Shown here piece by piece: positions 36,230 to 49,089 of a stretch of DNA of 64,000 nt. The stretch is taken from positions 60,680,001-60,744,000 of the forward strand of contig NC_069366.1 of assembly GCF_021730395.1 (NCBI RefSeq), written 5' to 3'. Source of the DNA: Mercenaria mercenaria. Lineage: Eukaryota; Mollusca; Bivalvia; Venerida; Veneridae. The position numbers and the translations under genes are program-made. The notes under the pieces were generated by a model. That model searched no databases, was not told the origin of the DNA, and saw only the letters and a list, made by a program, of their open reading frames with translations. Each line of letters opens with the position of its first letter. The first letter of the stretch is position 1.

Positions 36230-36235
36230 AATAAA
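36230..36235 (+). promoter_or_regulatory. candidate poly(A) signal of gene C
   Basis: AATAAA lies 219 nt after the stop codon of gene C. A further AATAAA is near 36313. Position is plausible; not proven. Confidence 0.35.
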
Positions 36236-36483
36236 CAAATCTACGCTTTAAGTATTTATGAATGATTTCCAAGTGGTGACTCATAATCAACATTGTGTTT
36301 TAATTTTATCTAAATAAAACATGATTGACAGATACCATATTTGCCCAAACAAATTCCAAGTATAGCATTTATCTCAATAAATTTGGATCGTTTGTAATTT
36401 AGCCACTTCATATATATTTGGCCTAGGTGTCTACAACTACTTTGGTTTTTAACTTATTCTTACCTCTACCAAGAAAGAGGCAT

Positions 36484-36690
36484 ATGTAGCCGAATGGTAA
36501 TGGTTGCTGACCTCTCACTTTAGTGGGTTCAGAATCCCTCAAGGGATGTAGAATGGTTTCATGAAAGGAAATGATTTTGTGGGCTTCAATGTCGGTAGCT
36601 CTACCGAGGTGCCACCCCAGGTCTAAATAATGTCAAGAAGGACGCCTGTGCTCTTTCTCCAAATAAATAAAAACTGTAAAGTCGTAAATT
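36484..36690 (+). mobile_element. tRNA-derived SINE
   Basis: Head: 'tgtagccgaatggtaatggt' (box A) and 'gtgggttcagaatccct' (box B). The body includes 'tcggtagctctaccgaggtg' and ends in AAATAAATAAAAA. A fragment of the same body is at 31030 in reverse. Confidence 0.7.
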
Positions 36691-37094
36691 ATGTCTGTGT
36701 AATAAAAAAAAACACCAAACGAATTTGTCAGGAAAATCATCTACTGGTGACAATGAAATATTGACATACTTTCAATTTTTCTATCAAAATTATACTCCCA
36801 ATACATCTGTAAAGTAAAATGTTGATCAGCTTCTCTGAATTCGCTTTATGCTTCAGAAAAGAAATACTGATCTAAATTATATGCATGTTTACGCTTGTTT
36901 CGATGACCATTCTATTTGCAACAATTTTGAAATTTTACATTGAAAGACAATAAATGAATAAATGTGAAATATCAAAGTGTCTACTACTAATTCGGCTCTT
37001 GAGCAGTTTAAGTCAAGTCAATGAACATGTTTATAACGAAATGTAACATAGCACAAATGTGATGCCTTATTTAATCATTAAAATATGTAAAATG

Positions 37095-37545
37095 ATCCTT
37101 TGGAAGCATAGAATGCAACCAATCAGAATAATAGCAAACTTGGTTTGACTGAGTCTGTTCACGAGAAGTAATGAAATGTACAACACCTCTCACGCTCCCT
37201 TAGCACCGGCTCAAGCGGAACTCTATTACACATAAATTATGTTAAATGGACTCCATGATCCCAAAGGATCAGAAAATATAACAACACTGAATCCAAGTAC
37301 GTGATTACTTGTAACAGTCGCCACACTGCACTTAAAGATTGCTGTTGTGATAATTGATAAATCTGTGAAAAGATGTTTTGGAAGCATAGAATGCATCCAA
37401 GAAGAATAATAGCAGACTCGGTTTGAGAGTCTGTTCATGAGAGGTAATGGAACGTGCAACACCTCTCATGCCCCCTAGCACTGGCTTAAGCGGAACTCTA
37501 TTAAATCACATATATTGAATGGAATCCACGATCCCTAAACACATA
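37095..37545. repeat. two adjacent copies of the 'GGTTTGA.TGAGTCTGTTCA' family repeat
   Basis: Copies start near 37105 and 37375. Each contains 'gaatgcaaccaatcagaata' or variant, 'caacacctctcacgc', 'agcaccggctcaagcggaac' or variant, and 'atggactccatgatccc' or variant. The first also keeps the longer end 'agtcgccacactgcactt'. Same family as in the VMO1 introns. Confidence 0.75.
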
Positions 37546-40500
37546 TTGAATTGGTTATTCGATGAGCAGAATAGTTTGACATCATTTGCGTTCTTATGGA
37601 AATATTCCACAAGACATGTTACCATTTCCGGTACTGGCGTATATAAACAATGGAGCTTGACGAACTATCATTTGGTGCCATACATGCGGGAAGAAACGGT
37701 TCTGTCATATTTTATCTAAATATGACAATAACAGACATACATATTAGAATCGAATTTTTTTATAGCAAACCGTGTTTGAACACTCTTTATACACTCTGGT
37801 GGTTATAGAAGGAGAAGTTTAGGTATAGAAGAAGTTTATTCAATATAATCACCATAATAGACCTTTATCACGGACACGGACATGGAAATGGAAATGTAAA
37901 CGTACTCTGTACTTCAGTCAAATTTAAAGGGTTTTCTCGGACACGTTTTAGGAAGCTTGGTAACTTGTAATTACTAGTATGTGTGCATGGAGAACATATA
38001 TAATTATAGATAATACACATTTTTAAAAAAAAATTGTGTACACGGATAAAGGTGTAACCAAGTAAGGTTACACTTTATAAGCTTGCAGAAAACCATGAAT
38101 GCGGTCGAAAAAAACGTAAGTATGTGGGAAAGGGTTTGGTGTACTGAAACAACATGAAGAAACACGAAAAGAATATGGATAAAAAAAATACAAAAATAAC
38201 TGAGGTACGGTGTACGAGTGTATCAGGGTAGAGTAGAAGGGTCTGGGTGTTTGGGGGAGGGGGGATACTTAAGTATTAAAAGAGGAGAGAGCATAAAATT
38301 TTATTATGTTTTAGTAGTCAGAGTGTTTGAGTTAGTGGGATACTTAGAAACAATATGAGCTTAAACACGGCCATTAAACATTGGCCCCACCTGTTTTTGT
38401 TGGCGAGTGAGGCGAGTGGAAGAAATAGCTAATGATACTTCCGAGGTGGCGAAGAAAGACTACTTTCTGTAACAATCTGAAACTGTATTTCAATAAACGG
38501 GAAATATAGTTCCATTCATAAACAACCGTAACTTTTACTGTTTTGCGCTATCACTTTTGACAGCAGTGAAATAGAGCCTGTTCCAAACGAGTTACATTTT
38601 GGCCATATGTTCCGCCCCGATTTGTACAACGAAGTAGTACCGATTTGTTTGAGAATCATACTTTATTACAAAATATATGATGTGGTTAACTGAATGTTTT
38701 TCAGTCGTCTATATACATTGTTGACATACAAGATGGAGCCAAGGCCGCTGTGTAGGCGTTAAGAACCAGAGTTGGAGACTATGAGATATCTTCCCCTTAA
38801 AGAGAATTCCTATATTTTTTTTCCTTTCATAGAATTTTTTTAAATTCACATATATGATAGGAAAATTTGTGCTGAAAACAATGAACAAATAAAAACAGTA
38901 GGTCACCAGGCTTGTTTTTGTGAAAAATTGTTTTGAACACACCCACTGTTGCTGAAACTGCAAGCGATTTTTCAACATTTTCATAATGTTCTGCTTTTTT
39001 ATAAATACCAACCAAAATATACATCCAGGCAGCACAATACGGTTTTTTTCTTTTTACAGATTTTATTATATACTTATCTGATATCATAGTCATATTTGTA
39101 ATACTCTACCCTTACAATAATGGGTACAAACGAAAAAAAAATTGTTTCATATTTACTTTTGTGAACTTTTTTCAATGAAAAATACCCATAGTGAAGAAAT
39201 TTTTTTTTAACTTTTGAAAAAACTCTTTCATAAAATTTTTTCTTTTTCTTCTTGTGTATAGATAATTGTATTGTCAGCATAAAAATGGCTAAAAATGTAT
39301 GGGTCACCATGCTAAATTTTATGTTAGGACCGCTAGAATACAACACCTGTTCGGACGGAAATGGCGCGAACCTGGCCAAATTGATTACATGTATGTCTGC
39401 TAAAAGTTTAAATAAAGTTTTAAAAATTCTTAATTCTTTCTATAATTGAATACTAAATAATCTGAAAGGTGATATTGTCTTATCAGTACTAAGTCAATTA
39501 TCTTACATTATATGAACAACACTGTCTTTGTACTAAAATGCGATGTGAAAACACAACCACAAAAATAGCAAGATACCTGTCAGGCATGATACTTGTCAAT
39601 ACAACATAAACCAGTATCAACATTTGATTACTGATATAACTTATCAAAAATGTTATTTCATTCAAAAATCCTCATGTTAAAGATTGTCTGTTCCATGTTT
39701 CAACAAATGTTCACTTCAGCTCAGTTTTCCATAGAAAGTGTCGGCTGCGCAGAAAGATGCGCATAAAAAACTATAGGAATTCCCTTTAACAAGAATAACC
39801 CTTTAGTAAGGGATTTTGATTATAGGGGCAGTAGTTAAAAAGGCATTAAAAAGCTCGACATAAACAATTTACAAAAAATATAAGGGTTTGATGAGTATAA
39901 GGGCAATTTATCGTGAAATTTAGAATGTGATCAACTTTGACCCGATATCAAAGAGAAACACCGACATCGACGTCTGTGCAAGTATTATATAGCCCTTCTT
40001 ATTCTTCTAATTAGAGAGCTTGAATTAGTTGAGCCCAATAACTGTAAATAAGAATGAGATATTACGATGAAATTTTGCTTATAGGTAGCTTTTCAAGATA
40101 GAAAGAATTGGATATATTTGGGGCGGCTGGAGCTTGTTTCTTACTGAAGATAGAGACACAGGTTTTTGGCCAATATATAAAGTTTGGAATGACATAGTAG
40201 AGAGTTCGAGATTTCAACCTTGCCTTTCCCTTCAACATCTCTCATATATATTTGGGGTAAAACGTCACCGATATGCGTGTATTTTATTTATATCAGACGT
40301 TGCTACTAAAGTTTTCCATGTAATATCAAGTAAGCCTAAGACTTCTCTTTATTACTATGTGAAATAAAAAGTTTAGTTTCAGGATTTCTGCTTATCAAAT
40401 TATTCGATTATCCATATGTATAATTAGACTAAATTTGATGCGAAACACTATCAATAAGTATACGAATAATGAAGAATGATTTTATCTAAATACATTGAAT

Positions 40501-41572
40501 TGAACCTGGAAGTATGAAGTTATCAACTGATTTTGAGAAACTTTGAGATTTTGTTCAAACTTTAACTTCTACGGCATATTTGTGTCCCCAGGCGGTATCG
40601 ATTATACTAGATGTACCTTTTTGTCGTATGAAGTGAAGTTTTGAACGTCCAAAGATGTGATATCACGAAAGTCAAAACTTCAGTCTTTTTACATCTACTC
40701 TGTCCACATACTCGGCATCAAAGACTGAAATCTGGATGGAGGCACATGGCATGACATTTGGTGGAACATTTTATTTTCACTTCCAAACAAAATCAATCCG
40801 TTTCTGCCGGACACTTAATACAACAATTGCGTTTTAATTATAAACAAAAAATGGTACTAGTAAGACGGAAAATTCTTTTGAAGTACGAGACAATTTCAGA
40901 TCTATGATATCATGATGCGAGAAGTTTCCTATTAGCCGTATGGGATAACTCCATTCTTTACATGCACGGACCAAGAGTCTGGCAGAGGGGCATTGCGGGT
41001 CATTCCCCCTTTGATTCTTACATTTTACAAAGAACGTCGGTCTTGAAACTCGGTGTGAGTCATCACCCCCACCCCCCTGGTGACTTGGCACGAGAGTTTG
41101 GCATCATACAGAGTCATAGAGTGCCATGATGTCAAAACGTATGATATCACTAGGGTATCCTACATTTGTTTCAAATCGCTTGTTAAATGTATTCATAAAC
41201 TGTGTATATTGACTCATGTTATCAACATACTCTTTTAAAAGGTTAGATTTTCATCAGGTACATTGTTTATGAGAGACTACAAGTAAAACGCGTCTTTTAA
41301 GGAATTCGATGTACAAAGTACCAGTTCAAAGTGAAAAAAAAACACTTTAAGAAAAAACTATGAAATACTAGTCAAGAGCATAACGGATGAATCTGTCGGT
41401 TATTTTTATGGTCATGCCTTTTGTGTTTGATTTATCGCACATATTTAACTTAACTTCAAAGTATATCGAGAAATGCATTTGTTATAGTTGGTGCCTCAGG
41501 TTTTTGTTAAAATATTAACTGTATTATCTTTCAAGAACACCATCAACAATAGAATACGCTGATATGATTATT
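37546..41572. other. gene-poor AT-rich interval between genes C and D
   Basis: 37700-37800 holds a fragment of the palindromic family seen at 57400. Several 60-110-codon frames (38709-39379 minus, 40134-40367 plus, 40834-41091 minus) show no domain I recognise and no consistent splice signals. Confidence 0.45.
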
Positions 41573-42020
41573 AGCTCGACTTCTCGAACGTAGAGCTATT
41601 GCACTCGCCCCGGTGTTGGTGTCGGCGTCGGATTTGGTTAAAGTTTTTGATAAAAAAAATCTCTGTTACTATCAAAGTTATTGACTTGAAACTTAAAATG
41701 GTTATTTACTATCACAGTCTACCCCATGAGAAACAATCCCCATAACTCTGATTTGAATTTTGACAGAATGATGCCCCTTCTTAACTTAGAATATTTTGTC
41801 ATATTTTTTGATAAAGTCAGATATCTCTGTTTCTATTAAAGCTTTGACTTGAAACTCAAAATAGTTATTTACTATAAAAGTCTACACCAGGACCTTAACT
41901 CTGATTGAATTTTGACGGTGTTATGTGCCTTTCTACGTTGGAGTTTTTACTGGCAAATCTCTAATTCAGTCAAGCACTGCGAATAATCGAGCGCGTTGTC
42001 TTACGGACAGCTCTTGTCAT
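41573..42020. repeat. interspersed repeat with two internal units
   Basis: Starts 'agctcgacttctcgaacgta', with GGTGTTGGTGTCGGCGTCGG following. Two diverged units share 'gacttgaaacttaaaatggt' and 'actatcacagtctac'. The starting end matches, in reverse, the end of the repeat at 57545-58195 ('gacgccgacgccggg'). Confidence 0.65.
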
Positions 42021-42968
42021 TTTTATTTTCACCCATGTATGATTTACAATCGTGCATTGTATATTGACGTCATTTTACATAAAACTTAAATGTTCGGAGC
42101 AACACCAATGAGTTTTTACATTGTTCACATTGTATGTTTTTTTTTTGTTGTTTTTTTTTTTTTGCGGGTGGGGAAGGGGGTTGTTGTTGTTTTTGTTTTT
42201 TATCGTAATCGCACTAATATCCATGTGATGAGATTATATTAATTTATTAATTGAAATGTTTTTAATTTAATTTTCTTTTTTAAAACCTCTTGTAAAAGTC
42301 CTGCCCTTTCGGACAATTTATATCAAAATGCACGAAAAGAAAGGATCATAATTACGGAAAAATTGAATGGGCGGGGCGGATTAAAAGAAGTAAGGTTCAT
42401 TCTAAGGCTTGAAATCTCAAGGAATTTTAATCGAACTTCAACTTAATACGTTAACTTCGAAGAGACGTTGAAGGGGAAGGCGAAGGTTGATATTTCAAAC
42501 TCTCTGGTGTCACATATTTCACTCCAAGCATTTCTTACATAAGCACTTAATTATTTACTTTTGCTTGTGAAACACATAACATTTTGCTAACAATTTTTGT
42601 TTAAACAGGCTGAAAAAATTCATTTGAAAATAAAATCACTTTCTTATGGAACTTAAACTTTTCTCCGATTTATCAGTCTAGCATGGTAAACCTGTCAACC
42701 TGAGTTGTTCAGATTCATTTGTCCGAAATGGCTTAAACATGCATAGTTTTGTCTTATTGAATTTTCGCATTTTTCTACGAGGGTCTCGAACCCGCAGCCT
42801 TCCACCTCTACAGTCCTCAATTTACTCAAATTACGAAGACGAGTATTGTGTATGCGTACCTTTGTACCTAATTTGCTCAGATTTGTTGTCAGAGATGTCT
42901 TAAATGTACCATTTTATCTTGTATAATCTCGAACCAGGGGAGTACCTTAAACCCCATCTCTATTTGGA
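42021..42968. other. no gene seen
   Basis: T- and G-rich low-complexity DNA at 42128-42202, then unremarkable sequence. A tRNA-like minus-strand box at about 42782 ('gggtctcgaacccgcag') hints at a decayed SINE head. Confidence 0.4.
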
Positions 42969-44078
42969 ATAGGGGTCGGCCGGGTTCGAATTCCGGTCCA
43001 GGCACTGGAAATTTCTGAGATGCTCTTGAGTGTCTCCCACCTGACTAAGAGGCTTGTACTAGTTCTTCCCATGAAAGACGGCTTCGCTTGTACCGGTGTT
43101 AACACAGGTTACATTAAAGAACCAGACTGTCTATTCGCAAAGAGCTACGCTAAGTTAGCCGGACAGGCCTGTATCTAAAAAGAATTTTTCTCCATCTGTT
43201 CAGGGAACTTTATTTCACTCTAAAATAGAGAAAAGTGGAAACTTCAAAGGTCGCTCAACACGACAGAAACGAAAATGTTGCAGGCTCGGTTTGATTGAGC
43301 CTGTTCATGGACGGTAGTGGAAATGCATGCTACCGTCCACGCCCTCTAGCCCCAGGTTGAGCAGAACTCAACATTTACACATGCTAAAAGTACAAAAAGC
43401 AATTCTGAGACATCCGGAGATGTATTCAAACGGCGGTGAACATGGAACCTTCAATGGTACACGTGTTGAGGCGTATAATTTCATGAAGAGCGGCGTTTGG
43501 TCCCCAGATAAAGTAAAGGGTTGGCCCTAAACGAGAAAACAATGGGCAGAACTAAACAAACAGAAATTTAGGAAGGGGATCTGACGTTATGGAGCCTGCG
43601 TATCACAGGAACTGTCAAAAGACAAAATTAAAACGCAGGCACCATATCCAAGGGGTGATTAAACAATACCAAAGGCTATGAAAGCGGGAGTATTGGAACC
43701 ACCCAGGCCGAAATGGTCATGTTGAGAAACTAAACAGTACCAGTAACACGACATAAAAGTCCTGCTGAACTATCTAAGAAGATCGAAATATAACAGCCCT
43801 GATTGAATGTACGGGGAGACTTTTTACGGCCGCCACACGGCACAAACAACGCTGCTGTGAAACTTCACAGGTCGCTCAACGCGACAGAAACGGAAATGTT
43901 GCAGGCTCGGTTTGACTGAGCCTGTTCATGGACGGTAGTGGAAATGCATGCTACCGCTCTTGTCAGATCGTTCTATGTCTGTTCTAGTAGAGGGTGAATT
44001 TCGCGCCCTGTGTGGTTGCGCTATTTGTAAAGCGCCTTTGAAAATGTTTATCATGAAAAAGGATATAAATCTGGTATA
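42969..44078 (+). mobile_element. tRNA-derived SINE split by a 736-bp insertion
   Basis: The left part (42969-43222) begins at box B ('gggttcgaattccggtccag') and follows the body of the SINE at 15505-15947. The right part (43959-44078) resumes at 'gtcagatcgttctatgtctg' and runs to the 3' end 'ggatataaatctggtataac'. The intact copy reads continuously across this point, which fixes the insertion. Confidence 0.8.
43223..43958. mobile_element. insertion with about 100-bp direct terminal repeats
   Basis: Near-identical direct repeats lie at 43238-43337 and 43859-43956 (start 'gaaacttcaaaggtcgctca' or variant, end 'gtggaaatgcatgctaccg'), with about 520 bp between. The repeats belong to the same family as the VMO1-intron repeats. 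No coding frame in the centre is recognised. Either two nearby copies or a miniature terminal-repeat element; the class is open. Confidence 0.55.
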
Positions 44079-45599
44079 ACATAACATATTTGGACTCAAG
44101 TTATGCAGGCGGGTAATGTGTACATTTCAACATGATTCTCTTAGATTTTTTTATCGAAGATGTTTTAAAATGCACCAATTTGTCTTTTTAAATTTCATTT
44201 TTTTTTGCGCAGTGTCTGTGTGTGGGGGGTAGCGGTGGGGGGGGGGGGGGGGTGGGGAGGGGGGGAATTAAAACCCAATATTTACCTGTATTCCGAATAT
44301 GCAGTCGATTAGTAATTTTTTTAACTTATTACCTCAGAATTTTTCTAAGAATGCTTAAAATACATAGTTTTGTCTTGTATAAATTCTAAATTTCTTGAAG
44401 AGGACCCCGAATCCAACTCTCTTCGTGCACTCCAATCATGCAGGACGGTAATGTGTATATTTCATTCAGATGTGCTCAGATTTTTGTGCTTGAAATGCAC
44501 ACTCTGTCTTATACAGTGTGAACTATTTTCAAGGAGGATTCGCCCCACGATCCATTGTTACACGTGATTGTGTGTACATTTCAAAACTATTTTGTTCAAT
44601 TTTTAAACATATAAATTAACTTGTTCAATTGTAAAATCGTATACTGTACCTAAGCCCATACATGTAACAGTCTATAACATAGTCACACCCGAGACTTACA
44701 GTAACAATGTATCATCTTCTAAATTTCTAGTGCTGTCTAAAACCGATTGATGAGCTTTGTTTGGATGTTATTCTATTAAAAAGATGCATCTCGTTATTTT
44801 TGAAAACGGAAAACCGTCCATGATTAAAAGTGTCACCAAGATACTTGGATATATGTAGTTAAAAATGTATTTTTTGATAAATGCGTTTTCTGTGTAATAA
44901 TTTTAAAATAATTGAACCTTGATATACAATTACGCAGAAAATAGATAATAACAGCATAAAAATAACGACATTGGGATACCAATGTTTACATGTTATAAAT
45001 AGCAATAATTTACCTTCCTCATCACAGATCCAAAATGTGTATGAGTCGATATAATGCCGAAAATTTATTACTTTATCTAATTACATTCGAATTGATATTT
45101 ATTTGTTTTTTCTTATGAAAGTTTGTCCCACCCCATCCCCCACCCCACCCCCTGACCCCATTTCGCCCCTTGCCGTTCCTTTCCCCTCCATCAATATTTA
45201 GCATAATTTAATATGTACTTGTTGGATGTTCGAAACAACCCGTCTGAAATATCTTTCCATTACAGCTTCTTTTTTGGTGGGCCTATTATGTAAATGCGTG
45301 GCGCTGGGGCTGTGTTTTTGGTGCTCTGTGCTTCCGAAAATCTACCCTTACCTATTATCTGTTTTAATCTAAGCCGGTATTTGTTGTAAATTTTGTAAAC
45401 GGTCAAAACATCAAATGTTCTTATTACCCAACAATTGTTGCATTTATTGATAATATCGCAGGATTTCTTAGGAGACCAAACAAAATTAACACCTGAGGTT
45501 TTATACTTTAGCACAATGTATTTTGCATTTGATCTTAGATTCACATAGATACAAAATCTTTGTTTATTTCTATCATTGAGAGAGATTGACCGTCTTTGC
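44079..45599. other. gene-free; low-complexity runs
   Basis: G-rich run at 44221-44266 and C-rich run at 45127-45182. A 94-codon minus frame at 45260-45544 has no recognisable domain. Confidence 0.45.
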
Positions 45600-45760
45600 T
45601 TCGCCTAAAAATTGCGTATTAGTTCCAAAGATAAATCTGAAACTTAGCTGACCTACTTTTTAAAACGCATTATAAATACGCAATAACGCGGGTTTGCATG
45701 TACAATACTGCATTACGTAATCAACATCAGAGGATCCCACACTTTTCATTACAGCTTAAT
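45600..45760 (+). repeat. duplicated 5' flank of gene D (short form)
   Basis: 'ttagctgacctactttttaa', 'gcgggtttgcatgtacaata' and 'catcagaggatcccacac' match the flanks at 29215, 22500 and 32655. It is shorter than the flanks of B and C and runs directly to the promoter. Confidence 0.65.
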
Positions 45761-45952
45761 ACGTAAAAGTTCTCCTTGGAGAACGCAGTCAGTGTTTGGG
45801 TATTTGTTAAGTAAGTTTAGAATTATATCATTAGTATGCTAAAATAAATGTGAGAAAAAGTTTATGAATTATTTTACCTTGGGAAATTAGAAATTGCAGT
45901 TAATTATGCTAATTTATCTTCTGACAGGCTGGTGAGACAGATATAAACAAGA

Positions 45953-48593
45953 ATGGAGAAATTAAACTGGGTTTGTTACATTTATATCAGTACTGTTTAA
46001 CTTTGTAAACGTAAATATATCTTATATTCTTATATGTCTGTAAAGTTTTGTAAAAATATTTTTTTTTAAAAGCATAAAAATTTGCAATATTTCAATATTT
46101 ACCTTCTGTTTGATATCAAGTTAGTCTTTTTTGTTGTTGTTTTCTCTGTTGCTGCTTTTGTTGTTGTTAATGTTAAATAACAATCTTTGATCTTTGTCGA
46201 GAATCATATACGAGTTAAACATTATTCAGATGATAGTATCTTGAAGTTTGCTCATATCTTAAACCATCTGATTTTTTGTAACAATTTTTTAAGAAATCAC
46301 CCTCTGAGATATATAGCTTAAATCTACTATTTATATTTCCATTTACAGAAGCGATGGCTCTTCATATGTTCCACTGTATGTGTGATTGTGATTGGTGGGG
46401 CCTTTCTATATGTGTATCTCTCTCACAACCTGAAGTACGTATACGTTTTCTTCTGTCTTTTTTATTTTCCCTTTCTTTTTTTTAAAAATGCTGAAAAGGA
46501 AAACAGCCGATGGATGACTTTTATTATGTAAAAGGCTATAATACAGTATCAAGCCAAACAATTCTGCACAATGCGCATTAATTGTTATCGTTTAAGTTTT
46601 ATTGAATAACGTTAATCAGTAACGTCATAAATAATTTGACTAGACTATGCGTAAGTGAACGTTTCTAAAACTGACCATTCATGATTAACTTTATTTATTA
46701 TGTTTCATGATAATATCAGTAAGTCGGAAACTAAAAACGAAGCCAAAATGGACACACTACAAAGCAGGAGAGCTTCTTACATGCATGGGCCTGAAGCAAT
46801 GAACCATGTTCAAAGTAATGAAACATGGACAGGGATAGAGCCCATGACGCTGACAGACTCGCTCAGGCGGCAAAGCGATATAGAATTGCTTTCCAGTAAG
46901 TACTGATATAAAACAGATTTTTAAAAATATCTTTAATTTTATGACTGAGTCCATTAAAGAATAATTCGAGTAAAAGCATAGAAAACTACCAAGCAAAATA
47001 ATAGCAGACTTGGCTTGAATCTGTACATTGGGAGGTAATGATAAGGCAACATCCCTCACGCTAAGTGAGTGCCGACGTAAGCGAAACTCTGTTGCAATAA
47101 AATTGAATGGATTTCATGATCCCAGAGGATAAGAAAATATTCAGTACTGAGTCTAAGTATTGGAGTACTGAGTCCAAGTATTGGAGTACTGAGTCCAAGT
47201 ATTGGAGTACTGAGTCCAAGTATTGAAGTACTGAGTCTAAGTATAAAAAAGACTGTTGTTGCAATAGTGTTACTTTCAGCCATTTATTACATATGTTTTT
47301 TGGAAGTCATATTACTATTTTGTAATATTGAAAATGATAAAACTTTCCATTCAGACGTTAAGGCAAAAGTTATTCTGTATTCTACCCCTATTGCATTTTT
47401 CATTGCGTTTATAGAACTGACATACGCGAAGAAAGCAAAAGTAACAGAGTTGGTAATGCTTGTTTCAAATAAATCATTTTCTTATAGCATCTCCGTAAAC
47501 ATTTGCAGATATAGAACATGCAAGAAATTTTCAATTTAATGTAAAAAAAATCTATTTCAGACAGCCGTGTTACTACAACACTAACAGTTAAAAACGGGGG
47601 CCCATATGGATTATGGTTTACACCGCAATTTTGCCCAGAAGGAACGTTTGCAAATGGATTTAATATGAAAGTATGTACTTTTATTTTTTCTTTTTGATTT
47701 GGTCCTTAACTTTTGTAATAAAGTACATAAACCGCGATTCCTTTAACTGAACTTGGAAAATTAAAATATGGCTTAGCGAAGTCTAAAAATTGTTAGTGAA
47801 GTATAATCTTTTATAAACCTACGTTTCAACCAAAACTTAAATAAACAGTCCATGGGAATTAAGTAAAAGCTGCAAGCCAGATCCCCCACCCCTCCCGTTA
47901 AGGATAAGTGAAATTATTATTTTGCAGTACCAACACCGTAATGGACCTGACGCCGACAATACTGCACTGAACGCTATTAGTCTTCAGTGTGCCGACAAGA
48001 ACGGTGTACAGCAAAAGTTACACAGACCTATACAGTCCGCGGCAGGTCATAGAGGTCAATGGACTAGAGATAATTTCTGTCCAAAGGGAAAAGATGCTCC
48101 TCTATTCTTGCAGAGATTTGCCCTTAGGGTGCAAACAAAGGTACATTTTTTATTGAACGATATTTCTACATGGCATTTTAGTATATTTCTCGTATGGTAT
48201 CCCGAAATGTGAACAATAGATTCAAATTGCAACTTTAGAAAACATTTCTATTGAAGATAAGTGTTCTGTTCCATTTCATTATGTTTGATAGGTAACTGCC
48301 TTCAATCATTTCGAATCTACCAACTCATTTAATTTCAGAAACAAACTGGGGATGACACCATGGCAAACGAAATCCGATTTTCATGTCGTGATTTACAGCG
48401 GATCCACCATCCTCATAAACTAGTAGGTCATATTGCTGGAGCCGAGGGTGAATATGGACAATGGAGTAAAAAGTGTCCAAAAGGGTCGGCAATATGTGGG
48501 ATTCAAACTCGAATAGAGGGTCATCTATCAAAGGGCGATAACACTGCTTTAAATGACGTTCGTTTCTTCTGTTGTGACTTTATCTTAAAGTGA
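45953..48593 (+). CDS. VMO1-domain protein D, membrane-anchored, complete model
   Basis: Exons: 45953-45970, 46349-46434, 46720-46895, 47561-47670, 47928-48140 and 48339-48593 with stop; 285 residues; every border has AG/GT. Residues 1-8 (MEKLNWKR) are basic; 9-30 form a hydrophobic helix ([20 protein letters not shown]); 31-95 are a hydrophilic stalk with one N-E-T sequon; 97-283 are the VMO1 domain. Landmarks: [73 protein letters not shown] and [14 protein letters not shown]. Chicken VMO1 has the same (D/N)DTALN and SKRC-CGLQT patterns. VMO1 is a beta-prism egg-coat/mucosal protein; its function here is unknown. With only eight residues before the helix it may be a signal anchor (type II) or a cleaved signal peptide. 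The best-preserved copy. Confidence 0.88.
47143..47244. repeat. 21-bp minisatellite, about five units, in intron 3 of gene D
   Basis: The unit AGTACTGAGTCCAAGTATTG plus G is repeated from 47143 with one or two changes. Genes B and C have a single comparable unit at the same intron position (about 25300 and 34980), so it expanded only in D. Confidence 0.9.
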
Positions 48594-49049
48594 AAATAGA
48601 ATGTTTCACGTTCTGTACAATTTTAATTACAATTTTGTACTTGTAACAGAACAGAGATTTTTCCGGTTCCGTGGAAGTTACAACGAAGTACGGCGTGATT
48701 TGTTAGCATTCACATTCATAAATATGAGTTTGACTTTCTTTCCGTTTTGGTTTTCTGGTGTCAGGGTTTTAACATTTATGAAGTTGTTTTACAAAAGGGA
48801 TTAATTCTTTGTAAAAGTGATGCTATGCGAAGATGCACCACAAACAAATGAGTTTATATGCGCATTTAAATGTGCATAAACATTTTGCATGTGTGTATGT
48901 GTGTTTAGTTTATGTTTGGTATTTTATGCTTTTGATGAAGTTAACTTACGCCCATGCAGACGTATAACTGTTCCTGAGAGTTTAGATATACATGTATTTC
49001 ACATACTAGTATTGTGTTTTCATATGTCAAGTTAAACTGTAATGTCCTG

Positions 49050-49055
49050 AATAAA
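49050..49055 (+). promoter_or_regulatory. candidate poly(A) signal of gene D
   Basis: AATAAA lies 457 nt after the stop of gene D, at the junction where the homology with the 3' flank of gene B is interrupted. The signal is not seen at the matching place in gene B. Confidence 0.35.
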
Positions 49056-49089
49056 AAAATGACAACACGGGCAGAAGTTCAGGAAGTTC

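Noticed and set aside
47056-47283. Minus-strand frame with a repeated LDSVLQY motif
   Set aside because: It is the translation of the 21-bp minisatellite; the unit length is a multiple of three, so it stays open by chance.
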